Shown: piece after piece, positions 1 to 6,699 of the stretch
Position numbering within the stretch: position 1 is the first letter of the stretch
Layout of the letters: each line of letters starts with the position of its first letter
Assembly (NCBI RefSeq): GCF_051960575.1
Contig: NZ_JBQCEE010000322.1
Span: 1-23,044 of the forward strand
Reading direction: 5' to 3'
DNA: 23,044 nt
Origin: JBQCEE01 sp051960575
GTDB lineage: Bacteria; Actinomycetota; Actinomycetes; Mycobacteriales; Jatrophihabitantaceae
Translations under genes and position numbers: made by a program
Notes under the pieces: generated by a model
Database searches by the model: none
Seen by the model: only the letters and a program-made list of their open reading frames with translations
What the model was told of the DNA's origin: nothing

Positions 1-841
1 CGTCGGCGAGGAAGTCGGCCTCGATCATGTCGAGCACGAGCGCGGTGGTGCCGACCTTCAGGTAGGTCGAGATCTCGGACAGGTTGGCGTCGCCGATGAT
101 CACGTGCAGCCGGCGGTAGCGGTCGGCATCCGCGTGCGGCTCGTCGCGGGTGTTGACGATCGGACGCTTCAGGGTCGTCTCGAGCCCGACCTCGACCTCG
201 AAGAAGTCGGCCCGCTGGCTGATCTGGAAGCCGGCGGTGCGGCCGTCCTGCCCGATGCCGACCCGGCCGGCGCCGGTGATCACCTGCCGGGTGGCGAAGA
301 ACGGCACGAGGTGACGTACGAGCGCGGCGAACGGGGTGTCGCGCCGGCACAGGTAGTTCTCGTGCGCGCCGTAGCTGGCGCCCTTGTTGTCGGTGTTGTT
401 CTTGTACAGGTTGATCGGGTTGTTCACGCCCGGCATGGCGGCGACGCGACGCGCCGCCTCCAGCATGACCAGCTCGCCCGCCTTGTCCCAGCGCACGGCG
501 TCGAGCGGGTTGGTGACCTCCGGGCCGCTGAACTCGGGGTGCGCGTGGTCGACGTAGAGGCGGGCGCCGTTGGGCAGGATGACGTTCGCCATCCCGGCGT
601 CCTCCTCGGCCTCGATGAACTCCTGCGCCACCGAGCCGGTACCGAGGTCGAAGCCACGGGCGTCGCGCAGCGGCGACTCCTCCTCGAAGTCCCAGCTGGC
701 CCGCCGGGCGCGTCCGGCCGGCAGGGTCGACGCGTAGGCGTTCACGACCTGCGCCGACAGCAACATCGCATTGGCCGAAGGCTGGCCGGGCAGGCTGACG
801 CCGTACTCGACCTCGGTCCCCATCACGCGCCGCACGGACAT
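1..841 (-). CDS. dop: Dop, Pup deamidase/depupylase (5' part; runs off the left edge)
   Basis: Dop removes Pup from pupylated proteins and, in lineages with Pup-Gln, deamidates the Pup C terminus. It belongs to the carboxylate-amine ligase fold shared with the ligase PafA. The 280 visible residues begin MSVRRVMGTEVEYGVS; the GTEVEYG segment supplies the metal/ATP-binding glutamates. The segment VDHAHPEFSGPE near residue 97 carries the aspartate taken as the catalytic nucleophile in this family. KNNTDNKGASYGAHENY and LETTLKRPIVNTRDEPH follow, both typical of Dop. The stretch between the first strand and VDHAHPEFS is long, as in Dop (the Dop loop), which argues against PafA. The start is ATG at 841; an internal ATG six codons later is possible. 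It lies 4 nt after the stop of the PAP2 gene with no clear Shine-Dalgarno sequence, suggesting coupled translation. The C-terminal part, and any pup-prcB-prcA genes, would lie beyond the left edge. Identity is very secure. Confidence 0.97.
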   Translation of the reverse strand, partial: MSVRRVMGTEVEYGVSLPGQPSANAMLLSAQVVNAYASTLPAGRARRASWDFEEESPLRDARGFDLGTGSVAQEFIEAEEDAGMANVILPNGARLYVDHAHPEFSGPEVTNPLDAVRWDKAGELVMLEAARRVAAMPGVNNPINLYKNNTDNKGASYGAHENYLCRRDTPFAALVRHLVPFFATRQVITGAGRVGIGQDGRTAGFQISQRADFFEVEVGLETTLKRPIVNTRDEPHADADRYRRLHVIIGDANLSEISTYLKVGTTALVLDMIEADFLAD

Positions 842-845
842 GCGA

Positions 846-1682
846 TCAGGCTACGGGTTCGAGCTCCGGCACCGTCGGGCCCTCGGGCACCGTCCGCGCC
901 CGGGCACGGACGTGCTGCCAGGCGGTGCGGACGCCGTACACCGACCAGGCGGCGACGACCAGGATCGCGACCGCCACGATGCCGTCGGCCCACCAGTGGT
1001 TGCCGGTGGCGACGACGACGAAGACGGTGAGGACGGTGTGCACCGGCGCGAGGTAGCGCCAGCGGCTGGTGCCGACCCGCCAGGCGTACCAGCCGACGAC
1101 GAAGGCCCAGGCCACGTGCACCGAGGGCATCGCGCCCATCTGGTCGAAGGCGAACCCGTTGCTGTAGACCGACTCGCCGTACTGCGCGGCGGTGTCGACG
1201 ATGCCGGGGATCATGCGTGGCGGCGCGACCGGCACCAGCTGCACGAGCAGGCAGCCGAGGGTCGTCCAGGCCATCACCTGGCGCACCGGCCGGTACTGGT
1301 CGCGGTGCCACACGAACAGCCAGACCAGGAAGACCAGCATCATCGAGAAGTGCATCGTCGCGTAGTACCAGTTGGCGACGTGGACGAGCAGCGAGTGGCC
1401 GAGGATGAGGTCCTGCACCGAGCGTTCGCCCGGCAGCCCCACCACGTGCTCGGCGTGCTGGATCCAGCGCGCCCGGCTCATCGCGTGCTCGACGCCGGTC
1501 ACCGAGAAGGTGCCGGCGAGCCGCCAGAGCCCGTACAGCGCGCCGATCACCGCCGCCTCGCGCAGGAAGGCGCCGACGAAACGCACCCGCTCGCGGGGCG
1601 CGAGCGAGAGCGCTGCGCCGGTCGCGCCGACGACGGCAGCGACCTCGAACGAGTGCTGCCACGTGAGCCCGACCGTCTGCAC
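846..1682 (-). CDS. PAP2-superfamily membrane phosphatase / inositolphosphotransferase-like protein
   Basis: A 278-residue integral membrane protein with about six hydrophobic segments. The PAP2 catalytic signatures are MPSVH (residues 185-189, His189) and GNHWWAD (227-233, His229 and Asp233). The spacing and the VH in place of GH resemble the Aur1/Ipt1-like branch (PAP2_3), whose members hydrolyse or transfer lipid-linked phosphate head groups. The first motif (KX6RP) is only partly kept as HRDQYRP. The frame is open further upstream into xthA, but I chose GTG at 1682. An AGGAGGA sequence lies just before it, and the preceding residues are Arg/Pro-rich and unlike a membrane protein. Its stop is 4 nt before dop and its start 34 nt after xthA, so the three genes look co-transcribed. 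The substrate is unknown; a cell-envelope lipid phosphate is a guess from the family. Confidence 0.88.
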   Translation of the reverse strand: MQTVGLTWQHSFEVAAVVGATGAALSLAPRERVRFVGAFLREAAVIGALYGLWRLAGTFSVTGVEHAMSRARWIQHAEHVVGLPGERSVQDLILGHSLLVHVANWYYATMHFSMMLVFLVWLFVWHRDQYRPVRQVMAWTTLGCLLVQLVPVAPPRMIPGIVDTAAQYGESVYSNGFAFDQMGAMPSVHVAWAFVVGWYAWRVGTSRWRYLAPVHTVLTVFVVVATGNHWWADGIVAVAILVVAAWSVYGVRTAWQHVRARARTVPEGPTVPELEPVA

Positions 1683-1716
1683 GACTCCTCCTGCCCCGCG
1701 GGTGCTGCGCCGAAGG

Positions 1717-2598
1717 CTACTTGGCCTGCGGCAGCCTGGCCCCCCTCGTGGGGCGCGCCGCGGACGGCGGCGGCACCATCGGGCCAATGTCACCGTCGGG
1801 CGCGGTGTCGAGATCGACGATCACCGGGGCGTGATCGCTCGGGCCGGTGCCCTTGCGCGCCTGCCGGTCGACCCAGGCCGCGGCGACCCGTCCGGGCACC
1901 GCTCCCCCGGCCAGCACGAGGTCGATGCGCATGCCGAGGTCCTTGTGGAACATGCCGGCCCGGTAGTCCCAGTAGGTGAACACCCGCTCGCTCGGCCAGC
2001 GGTCGCGGACGACGTCGCGCAGCCCGAGGGCGTGCAGCTCGGCCAGGGCCTGCCGCTCGGGGGGCGTGACGTGCGTGTGCCCCTCGTACGCGCGTGGGTC
2101 GAAGACGTCCGCATCGGCGGGCGCGATGTTCATGTCGCCGCAGACCATCGCGTCGGCCGGGCCGGCGGCCACGACGTCGCGCAGCGCCTTCAGCCACTCG
2201 AGCTTGTAGCGGTAGTGGTCGCTGTCGGGCTCGCGTCCGTTCGGCACGTAGAGCGAGTGGACGCGCACCCCGCCGCACGTCGCTGCGATCGCGCGCGCCT
2301 CCTGCGGGCCGCCCACCTCTGGATAGCCGGGCGCGCCCTCGAGCCCGCGCACCACGTCGTCCAGCCCGACCTTGGACAGGATGGCGACGCCGTTCCACTG
2401 CGCCTCGCCGTTCGCCGCGATCTCGTAGCCGCGCTCGGTGAACTCCGGCCCGAGCACGGTCACGAAGGCGTCCTCGGTGAGCTTGAGCTCCTGCAGGCAG
2501 ACGACGTCGGGACGCCGTTCGTCCAGCCAGGGCAGCAGCCGCTGCAGTCGTTGCTTGACCGAGTTGACGTTCCAGGTCGCGACGCGCACGTCGTTCAC
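1717..2598 (-). CDS. xthA: Exodeoxyribonuclease III (AP endonuclease family)
   Basis: XthA cleaves DNA at abasic sites and has 3'-to-5' exonuclease and 3'-phosphodiesterase activity in base-excision repair. The 293-residue protein shows the whole endonuclease/exonuclease/phosphatase fold: TWNVNS (residues 8-13), metal-binding Glu37 in CLQELKL, Tyr117 in SLYVPNG, Asp155 and Asn157 in CGDMNIAP, Asp226 in MRIDLVLAGG, and the catalytic Asp255-His256 pair in GPSDHAPVIVDL. The last 30 or so residues form a Pro/Arg-rich tail beyond the catalytic domain. The start is GTG at 2598 (MNDVRVATWN); a second GTG three codons later is possible, and neither has a strong Shine-Dalgarno sequence. It diverges from the HNH lipoprotein gene with 77 nt between starts, and it is the first gene of the probable xthA-PAP2-dop unit. 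Confidence 0.96.
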   Translation of the reverse strand: MNDVRVATWNVNSVKQRLQRLLPWLDERRPDVVCLQELKLTEDAFVTVLGPEFTERGYEIAANGEAQWNGVAILSKVGLDDVVRGLEGAPGYPEVGGPQEARAIAATCGGVRVHSLYVPNGREPDSDHYRYKLEWLKALRDVVAAGPADAMVCGDMNIAPADADVFDPRAYEGHTHVTPPERQALAELHALGLRDVVRDRWPSERVFTYWDYRAGMFHKDLGMRIDLVLAGGAVPGRVAAAWVDRQARKGTGPSDHAPVIVDLDTAPDGDIGPMVPPPSAARPTRGARLPQAK

Positions 2599-2675
2599 CG
2601 TACGAGGTCGGCTCGGTCCCCCGCAGTGGCCGCCACGCGATCACCCCAGCGACCGTTGCAGGGGGCCAAGGGCGC

Positions 2676-3416
2676 GTGCGGCAGGCTGTTCGGGTGATCC
2701 GCGCCGCTGCTGCCGCCGGCGCACTGCTGGTCGTCGCCGGCTGCACCGGGGTGTCGGCCCCAATCACCGCGCCGCCGCCGTCGAGCGCGGCCCCCTCGAC
2801 GGCATCGTCCTCGTCGGCAGCACCCGCGGGCACCGCACTGGCCGCACTCGGCACCCTGCCGGTGAAGGGACGCGCGCCGATGACCGGCTACGACCGCGCG
2901 CTGTTCGGCACGACGTGGACCGACGACAACGACGCGCCGGACGGCCACAACGGGTGCGACACGCGCAACGACATCCTGCGCCGCGACCTCACCGACCTGG
3001 TCATCAAGCCGGACACGCACGGTTGCGTCGCGCTCGCCGGCACGCTGCACGACCCGTACACCGGGCGGGTGATCGACTTCGTGCGCGGGCCCGGGTCGAT
3101 CCGCGTCCAGATCGATCACGTCGTGGCGCTCGGGGACGCGTGGCAGACCGGCGCGCAGCAGCTCGCGCTCGACCAGCGCGTCGCTCTCGCGAACGACCCA
3201 CTGGAGTTGCTCGCCGTGGACGGCCCGACGAACCAGGCCAAGGGCGACGGGGACGCCGCCACCTGGCTGCCGCCGGACAAGGGATTCCGGTGCGCCTACG
3301 TCGCGCGGCAGGTGGCGGTGAAGCGCAAGTACCACCTCTGGGTGACGCCGGCCGAGCACGACGCGATCGCCCGCGTGCTCGCCCGCTGCCCCGACCAGCC
3401 GCTGCCGTCGGACTGA
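2676..3416 (+). CDS. Secreted HNH-family nuclease, predicted lipoprotein (DUF1524/GmrSD-C-like)
   Basis: A 246-residue protein with an N-terminal signal sequence ending in a lipobox, LLVVAGC, with Cys23 as the predicted lipidated residue. A Ser/Ala/Pro-rich linker (about 27-60) follows, then a single nuclease domain. The domain has NGCDTRND (92-99), IDHVVALGDAW (146-156) with the Asp147-His148 pair of the HNH fold, ANDPLELLAVDGPTNQAKG (172-190), and a final KYHLWVTPAEH helix. This arrangement fits the HNH proteins with DUF1524-type domains that are often exported by actinobacteria. The likely role is a membrane-anchored nuclease outside the cell that degrades nucleic acids for nutrition, defence or release of extracellular DNA; the role is inferred. 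I chose GTG at 2676, preceded by AGGGGG about 10 nt away. GTG at 2694 is an alternative and would still leave a signal peptide. Confidence 0.87.
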   Translation: MRQAVRVIRAAAAAGALLVVAGCTGVSAPITAPPPSSAAPSTASSSSAAPAGTALAALGTLPVKGRAPMTGYDRALFGTTWTDDNDAPDGHNGCDTRNDILRRDLTDLVIKPDTHGCVALAGTLHDPYTGRVIDFVRGPGSIRVQIDHVVALGDAWQTGAQQLALDQRVALANDPLELLAVDGPTNQAKGDGDAATWLPPDKGFRCAYVARQVAVKRKYHLWVTPAEHDAIARVLARCPDQPLPSD

Positions 3417-3430
3417 CCCGCCGCGGCCCG

Positions 3431-3519
3431 CTTGTCCCGCAGCGCCGGGAAGCCCGGGCGCCTTGTCCCGCAGCTCCGGATTCCTCGGCCGGATTGTCCC
3501 GGTGGAGCGGGACAATCCG
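3431..3519. repeat. TTGTCCCG repeat array, 31-bp period, closing in a perfect hairpin
   Basis: The octamer TTGTCCCG starts at 3432, 3463 and 3494, exactly 31 bp apart, and occurs once inverted (CGGGACAA) at 3508-3515. The first two units share TTGTCCCGCAGC and each contains a small internal inverted repeat. The last direct copy and the inverted copy form a perfect 12-bp stem (3490-3501 with 3508-3519) around a 6-nt loop. The array fills the gap between two converging genes, so it could end transcription from both sides, although there is no T tract after the stem. Confidence 0.8.
3490..3519. terminator. Perfect 12-bp hairpin between converging genes
   Basis: CGGATTGTCCCG and its exact reverse complement CGGGACAATCCG are separated by GTGGAG. 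The hairpin sits 73 nt past the stop of the HNH gene and 24 nt past the stop of the SCO6745-like gene on the other strand. A bidirectional terminator is the natural reading, but the U-rich tail of a classical intrinsic terminator is missing. Confidence 0.5.
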
Positions 3520-3543
3520 TCGGTTCGGCACCGACCTCGGCGC

Positions 3544-4359
3544 TCAGGTCGGACGCGGCAGCCCCATCGCGTTCGGGAACGGCAGCTCGGACGACGCGGC
3601 GAGGGCCAGCGGGCGGAGCTGCTCGACCACCCCGTCCGGCACGGTGACCACCCGGGCGAACGCGGCGTCGGTTCGCGACTCGATCGTCCCGGCCAGCTCG
3701 CGCCCCGCGTCGGTGCCGAACAGGCCGCGGGTGCGCAGGCGGTCCTCGGCGGCGGCCCACTCGTCCCCGGTGAAGCCGCGGTGGTCGCGCTGGCGCGGGT
3801 CGAGCCGGCCGAGCCCGGCCAGCAGCAGGTGCGGCTCGGGCCACGGCAGGGCGTGCTCGGCGAGCACGGCGAGGTGCAGGTCGCCACGCAGCTCGCGCAG
3901 CACGGTGGCGGCCTGCCACAGCGCCGTCCACGGCTCGTCGACGCGGGGCAAGGCGGCGTGCGCGGCCGCGAGCTCGCACCCGTCGAGCACCGCGCCGTCG
4001 GCGACGGCGACGAGCGCCGCCGAGGCGTCGGGCACGAGCGCTGCGTGCTCACCGAGCAGCCGGTACAGCGCCGCGACGGCGCCCCGGGCCCGCGCGTCCA
4101 GCACGAGGCCGGGCGCGGCGACGTCCCAGACCGACGGGATCGCGCGCGCCACCATCGCCGGCGCGAAGCCGCCGAACAGCCGGGTGACGGTCGCCGCGTC
4201 GGCAGGCCCCAGCGCGGCGGCCCGCCCGGCGAAGTACCCCCGCCAGAACCCGCGCAGCCCGAGCGCCGCGTACTCGGCCTGCGTCTCGGGGGCGAAGTAC
4301 ACCGGCGCGTGCAGGCACTCGACGAACTGGCTGAACCGGCGCACGCCCGCGGTGTCCAT
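3544..4359 (-). CDS. SCO6745-like protein of unknown function
   Basis: A 271-residue soluble protein resembling the family that databases name after Streptomyces SCO6745. The features I recognise are the N-terminal HAPVYFAPET (residues 17-26), LGLRGFWRGYFAGRAAALG (33-51) and FAPAMVARAIPSVWD (65-79), followed by a mostly helical, Ala/Leu-rich body with DEWAAAEDRLRTRGL near residue 200. No catalytic motif is visible and no reaction should be assumed; some members carry helix-turn-helix annotations, which I cannot confirm here. The start is ATG at 4359, with no Shine-Dalgarno sequence, and a -10-like TACGCT sits 7 nt upstream, consistent with a leaderless transcript. It diverges from the nitronate monooxygenase gene with 66 nt between starts, so shared control is possible. 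Confidence 0.8.
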   Translation of the reverse strand: MDTAGVRRFSQFVECLHAPVYFAPETQAEYAALGLRGFWRGYFAGRAAALGPADAATVTRLFGGFAPAMVARAIPSVWDVAAPGLVLDARARGAVAALYRLLGEHAALVPDASAALVAVADGAVLDGCELAAAHAALPRVDEPWTALWQAATVLRELRGDLHLAVLAEHALPWPEPHLLLAGLGRLDPRQRDHRGFTGDEWAAAEDRLRTRGLFGTDAGRELAGTIESRTDAAFARVVTVPDGVVEQLRPLALAASSELPFPNAMGLPRPT

Positions 4360-4366
4360 GACCGCG

Positions 4367-4372
4367 AGCGTA
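4367..4372 (-). promoter_or_regulatory. Possible -10 element for a leaderless transcript
   Basis: On the minus strand this reads TACGCT, a TANNNT-type -10 hexamer, with 7 nt between it and the ATG at 4359. This spacing would put the transcription start at or next to the ATG, and there is no ribosome binding site in between. No convincing -35 box is visible, so this is tentative. Confidence 0.35.
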
Positions 4373-4425
4373 GGAAATCCCACACCCCGGCCGCCGCCGA
4401 GATGACGACACTGGAGGTCGTGATC

Positions 4426-5460
4426 GTGCCGAGCGAGCTGCCCATCGTGCAGGCGCCGATGGCCGGCGGGCCGTCGACCCCGGAACTCACCGCGGCGGTC
4501 GCGGCCGCCGGCGGCTACGGCTACCTCGCCGGCGGGTACCTCGCCGCGACCGACCTCGCCGAGCGGATCAGCCGCCTCCGCACGCTCACCGATCGGCCGT
4601 TCGGGGTGAACCTGTTCGTGCCCGCGCCGCGGCAGGACGTCGACCTCGGCCCCTACATCGCCGAGTTGCAGCCCGAGAGTGAGCGCATCGGCGTCCCGCT
4701 CGGCGAGCCGCGCTGGGACGACGACGACTACCCCGCCAAGCTCGCCCTGCTGGCCGAAGAGCGCCCGCACAGCGCGACCTTCACCTTCGGCTGCCCCACC
4801 GCGTCCGAGATCGAGATGCTGCACGGGGCGGGCGTGCTGGTCGGCGTCACCATCACCTCCGTCGCCGAGGCGCGCGCGGCGGCCGACGTCGGCGCCGACT
4901 TCCTCGCTGCGCAGGGCACCGAGGCGGGCGGGCACCAGGGCAGCTTCCTCGACCGCCGCGCCAACACGACCCCGCTCGGCATGCTGCTCGCCGAGCTGCG
5001 GGACACGACCGCGCTGCCGATCGTCGCGGCCGGCGGCCTCATGACCGGCGCCGACATCGCCGCCGTGCTCGCCGCCGGCGCCGAGGCCGCACAGCTCGGC
5101 ACCGCCTTCCTGGACGCCGACGAGGCCGGCACCGCTGCCGTGCACCGCGCGTCGCTGCACAGCGACGCGTTCACCGAGACGGTGCTGACCCGCGCGTACT
5201 CCGGTCGCTACGCCCGCGGCCTGCTGAACCGCTTCGCGCGCGAGCACTCGGCCACCGCGCCGGAGGCCTATCCGCAGGTGCACCACCTCACGCGTCCACT
5301 GCGTTCGGCGGCCGTCAGGGCGGGCGATCCGGACGTCGCGGGCATGTGGGCGGGCACCGGCTGGCGGCGCGTGCAGACCGCGGCGGCCGCCGTGATCGTC
5401 GACCGGCTTGCCGCCGAGCTGCAGGCCGCGCGATCTGGTTACCCTGCAGTAGGTACGTGA
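4426..5460 (+). CDS. Nitronate monooxygenase-like FMN oxidoreductase
   Basis: A 344-residue TIM-barrel flavoprotein of the nitronate monooxygenase / 2-nitropropane dioxygenase family. Visible motifs are VQAPMAGG (residues 8-15), FGCP (121-124), AQGTEAGGHQGSF (162-174) with His170 at the position of the catalytic base, PIVAAGGLMTGADIAAVLAAG (FMN phosphate binding, about 198-218), and TRAYSGRYARGLLNRF. Family members oxidise alkyl nitronates, but the fold also includes enoyl-type reductases, so the substrate is open. I chose GTG at 4426 because GGAGG at 4413-4417 lies 8 nt before it; ATG at 4402 would add eight residues and lacks a ribosome binding site. It is followed after 19 nt by the acyl-CoA dehydrogenase pair, which suggests work in a CoA-ester catabolic pathway instead of nitronate detoxification alone. 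Confidence 0.88.
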   Translation: MPSELPIVQAPMAGGPSTPELTAAVAAAGGYGYLAGGYLAATDLAERISRLRTLTDRPFGVNLFVPAPRQDVDLGPYIAELQPESERIGVPLGEPRWDDDDYPAKLALLAEERPHSATFTFGCPTASEIEMLHGAGVLVGVTITSVAEARAAADVGADFLAAQGTEAGGHQGSFLDRRANTTPLGMLLAELRDTTALPIVAAGGLMTGADIAAVLAAGAEAAQLGTAFLDADEAGTAAVHRASLHSDAFTETVLTRAYSGRYARGLLNRFAREHSATAPEAYPQVHHLTRPLRSAAVRAGDPDVAGMWAGTGWRRVQTAAAAVIVDRLAAELQAARSGYPAVGT

Positions 5461-5479
5461 CGAGACGACAGGAGCCGGT

Positions 5480-6655
5480 ATGGATCTCGCGCTGAGCAAG
5501 GAAGACCGCGCGTTCGCGGAGGAGATGCGGGAGTTCTTCACCACCGAGATCCCCGCGGACATCCGCGCACGGGTCAAGCGCGGTGAGGAGATGTCCAAGG
5601 AGGACGTCGTCCAGACCCAGCAGATCCTGAACAAGCACGGCCTCGCCGTGCCGCACTGGCCGGTCGAGTGGGGCGGCAAGGACTGGACGGCCGTGCAGCG
5701 CCACCTCTGGGCAGAGGAGATGGTGCTCAACTACGTGCCGCCGCCCGTCGTGTTCAACACGGCGATGGTCGGCCCGGTCATCGCGACCTTCGGCAACCAC
5801 GAGCAGAAGCAGCGCTTCCTGCCGCCGACCGCCAACTGCGACATCTGGTGGTCGCAGGGCTTCAGCGAGCCGAACGCCGGTTCCGACCTCGCGTCGCTCA
5901 AGACGACCGCGGTGCGCGACGGCGACAACTACATCGTCAACGGCCAGAAGACGTGGACGACGCTCGGTCAGTACGGCGACTGGATCTTCAACCTCGTCCG
6001 CACCGACCCGACCGCGCAGCAGCAGCGCGGCATCTCGTTCCTGCTCATCGACATGCGCTCGCCCGGCGTCACCGTGCGCCCGATCCAGCTGATCGACGGC
6101 GGCCGCGAGGTGAACGAGGTCTTCTTCGAGGACGTTGTCGTGCCGGCCGACCAGCTCATCGGCGAGGAGAACAAGGGCTGGACGTGCGCGAAATTCCTGC
6201 TCGGCAACGAGCGCACCAGCAACGCCGCGATCGGCATGATCAAGAAGCGGATCGCCCGCGTGAAGCGCCTCGCCGGCCCGTTGCTCGACGACCCGCTGTT
6301 CCGTGCCCGGGTCACGCGGCTCGAGGTCGAGACCGCCGCGCTCGAGATGTCGGTGCTGCGCGTGCTCGCCCGTGAGCACACCCTGCCGCCGGGCATGCCC
6401 GACCCGGTGTCGTCGGTGCTGAAGCTGCGGGGTTCGGAACTGCAGCAGGACGCCGCCGAGCTCCTCGTCGACGCGCTCGGCCCGCAGGCGCTCGCCTACC
6501 GCGAGGACTACGGCGTGCCGGACGGCTTCGCCGAGCCGACCGAGGGCGCTGTCGACGCCCTGCCGACCTACTTCAACTGGCGCAAGGCGTCGATCTACGC
6601 GGGCTCGAACGAGGTGCAGCGGCAGATCATCGCCAAGGCGATCCTGAAGTTCTGA
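5480..6655 (+). CDS. Acyl-CoA dehydrogenase, predicted catalytic subunit of a pair
   Basis: A 391-residue FAD flavoprotein that would introduce an alpha-beta double bond into an acyl-CoA. The middle domain shows GFSEPNAGSDLASLKT (residues 127-142) and NGQKTWTT (154-161). The C-terminal helical domain ends in AGSNEVQRQIIAKAILKF. The usual medium-chain catalytic glutamate position (YEGT in MCAD) is Ala374 here. However, Glu244 in LLGNERTSN lies ten residues after ENKG, the same spacing as Glu254 of isovaleryl-CoA dehydrogenase, so it is the likely base. ATG at 5480 has AGGAG five nt upstream. The gene is 44 nt before a second, shorter dehydrogenase gene lacking both glutamates. This matches the alpha2beta2 FadE pairs known from mycobacterial steroid degradation. 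The substrate is unknown; sterol side chains, terpenoids or branched acids are candidates. Confidence 0.93.
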   Translation: MDLALSKEDRAFAEEMREFFTTEIPADIRARVKRGEEMSKEDVVQTQQILNKHGLAVPHWPVEWGGKDWTAVQRHLWAEEMVLNYVPPPVVFNTAMVGPVIATFGNHEQKQRFLPPTANCDIWWSQGFSEPNAGSDLASLKTTAVRDGDNYIVNGQKTWTTLGQYGDWIFNLVRTDPTAQQQRGISFLLIDMRSPGVTVRPIQLIDGGREVNEVFFEDVVVPADQLIGEENKGWTCAKFLLGNERTSNAAIGMIKKRIARVKRLAGPLLDDPLFRARVTRLEVETAALEMSVLRVLAREHTLPPGMPDPVSSVLKLRGSELQQDAAELLVDALGPQALAYREDYGVPDGFAEPTEGAVDALPTYFNWRKASIYAGSNEVQRQIIAKAILKF

Positions 6656-6699
6656 GCTCCGACCCCTGAGCCCGACCGACTGACGAGGACGACACACCC

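Noticed and set aside
1683..1793. Longer N terminus for the PAP2 protein, starting inside xthA
   Set aside because: The added 37 residues are Arg/Pro-rich and lie within the xthA coding region; the GTG at 1682 has an AGGAGGA ribosome site.
3463..5460. Open frame extending the nitronate monooxygenase gene upstream across the SCO6745-like gene
   Set aside because: The upstream residues are low-complexity antisense sequence, and GTG 4426 has a well spaced GGAGG with the normal family N terminus.
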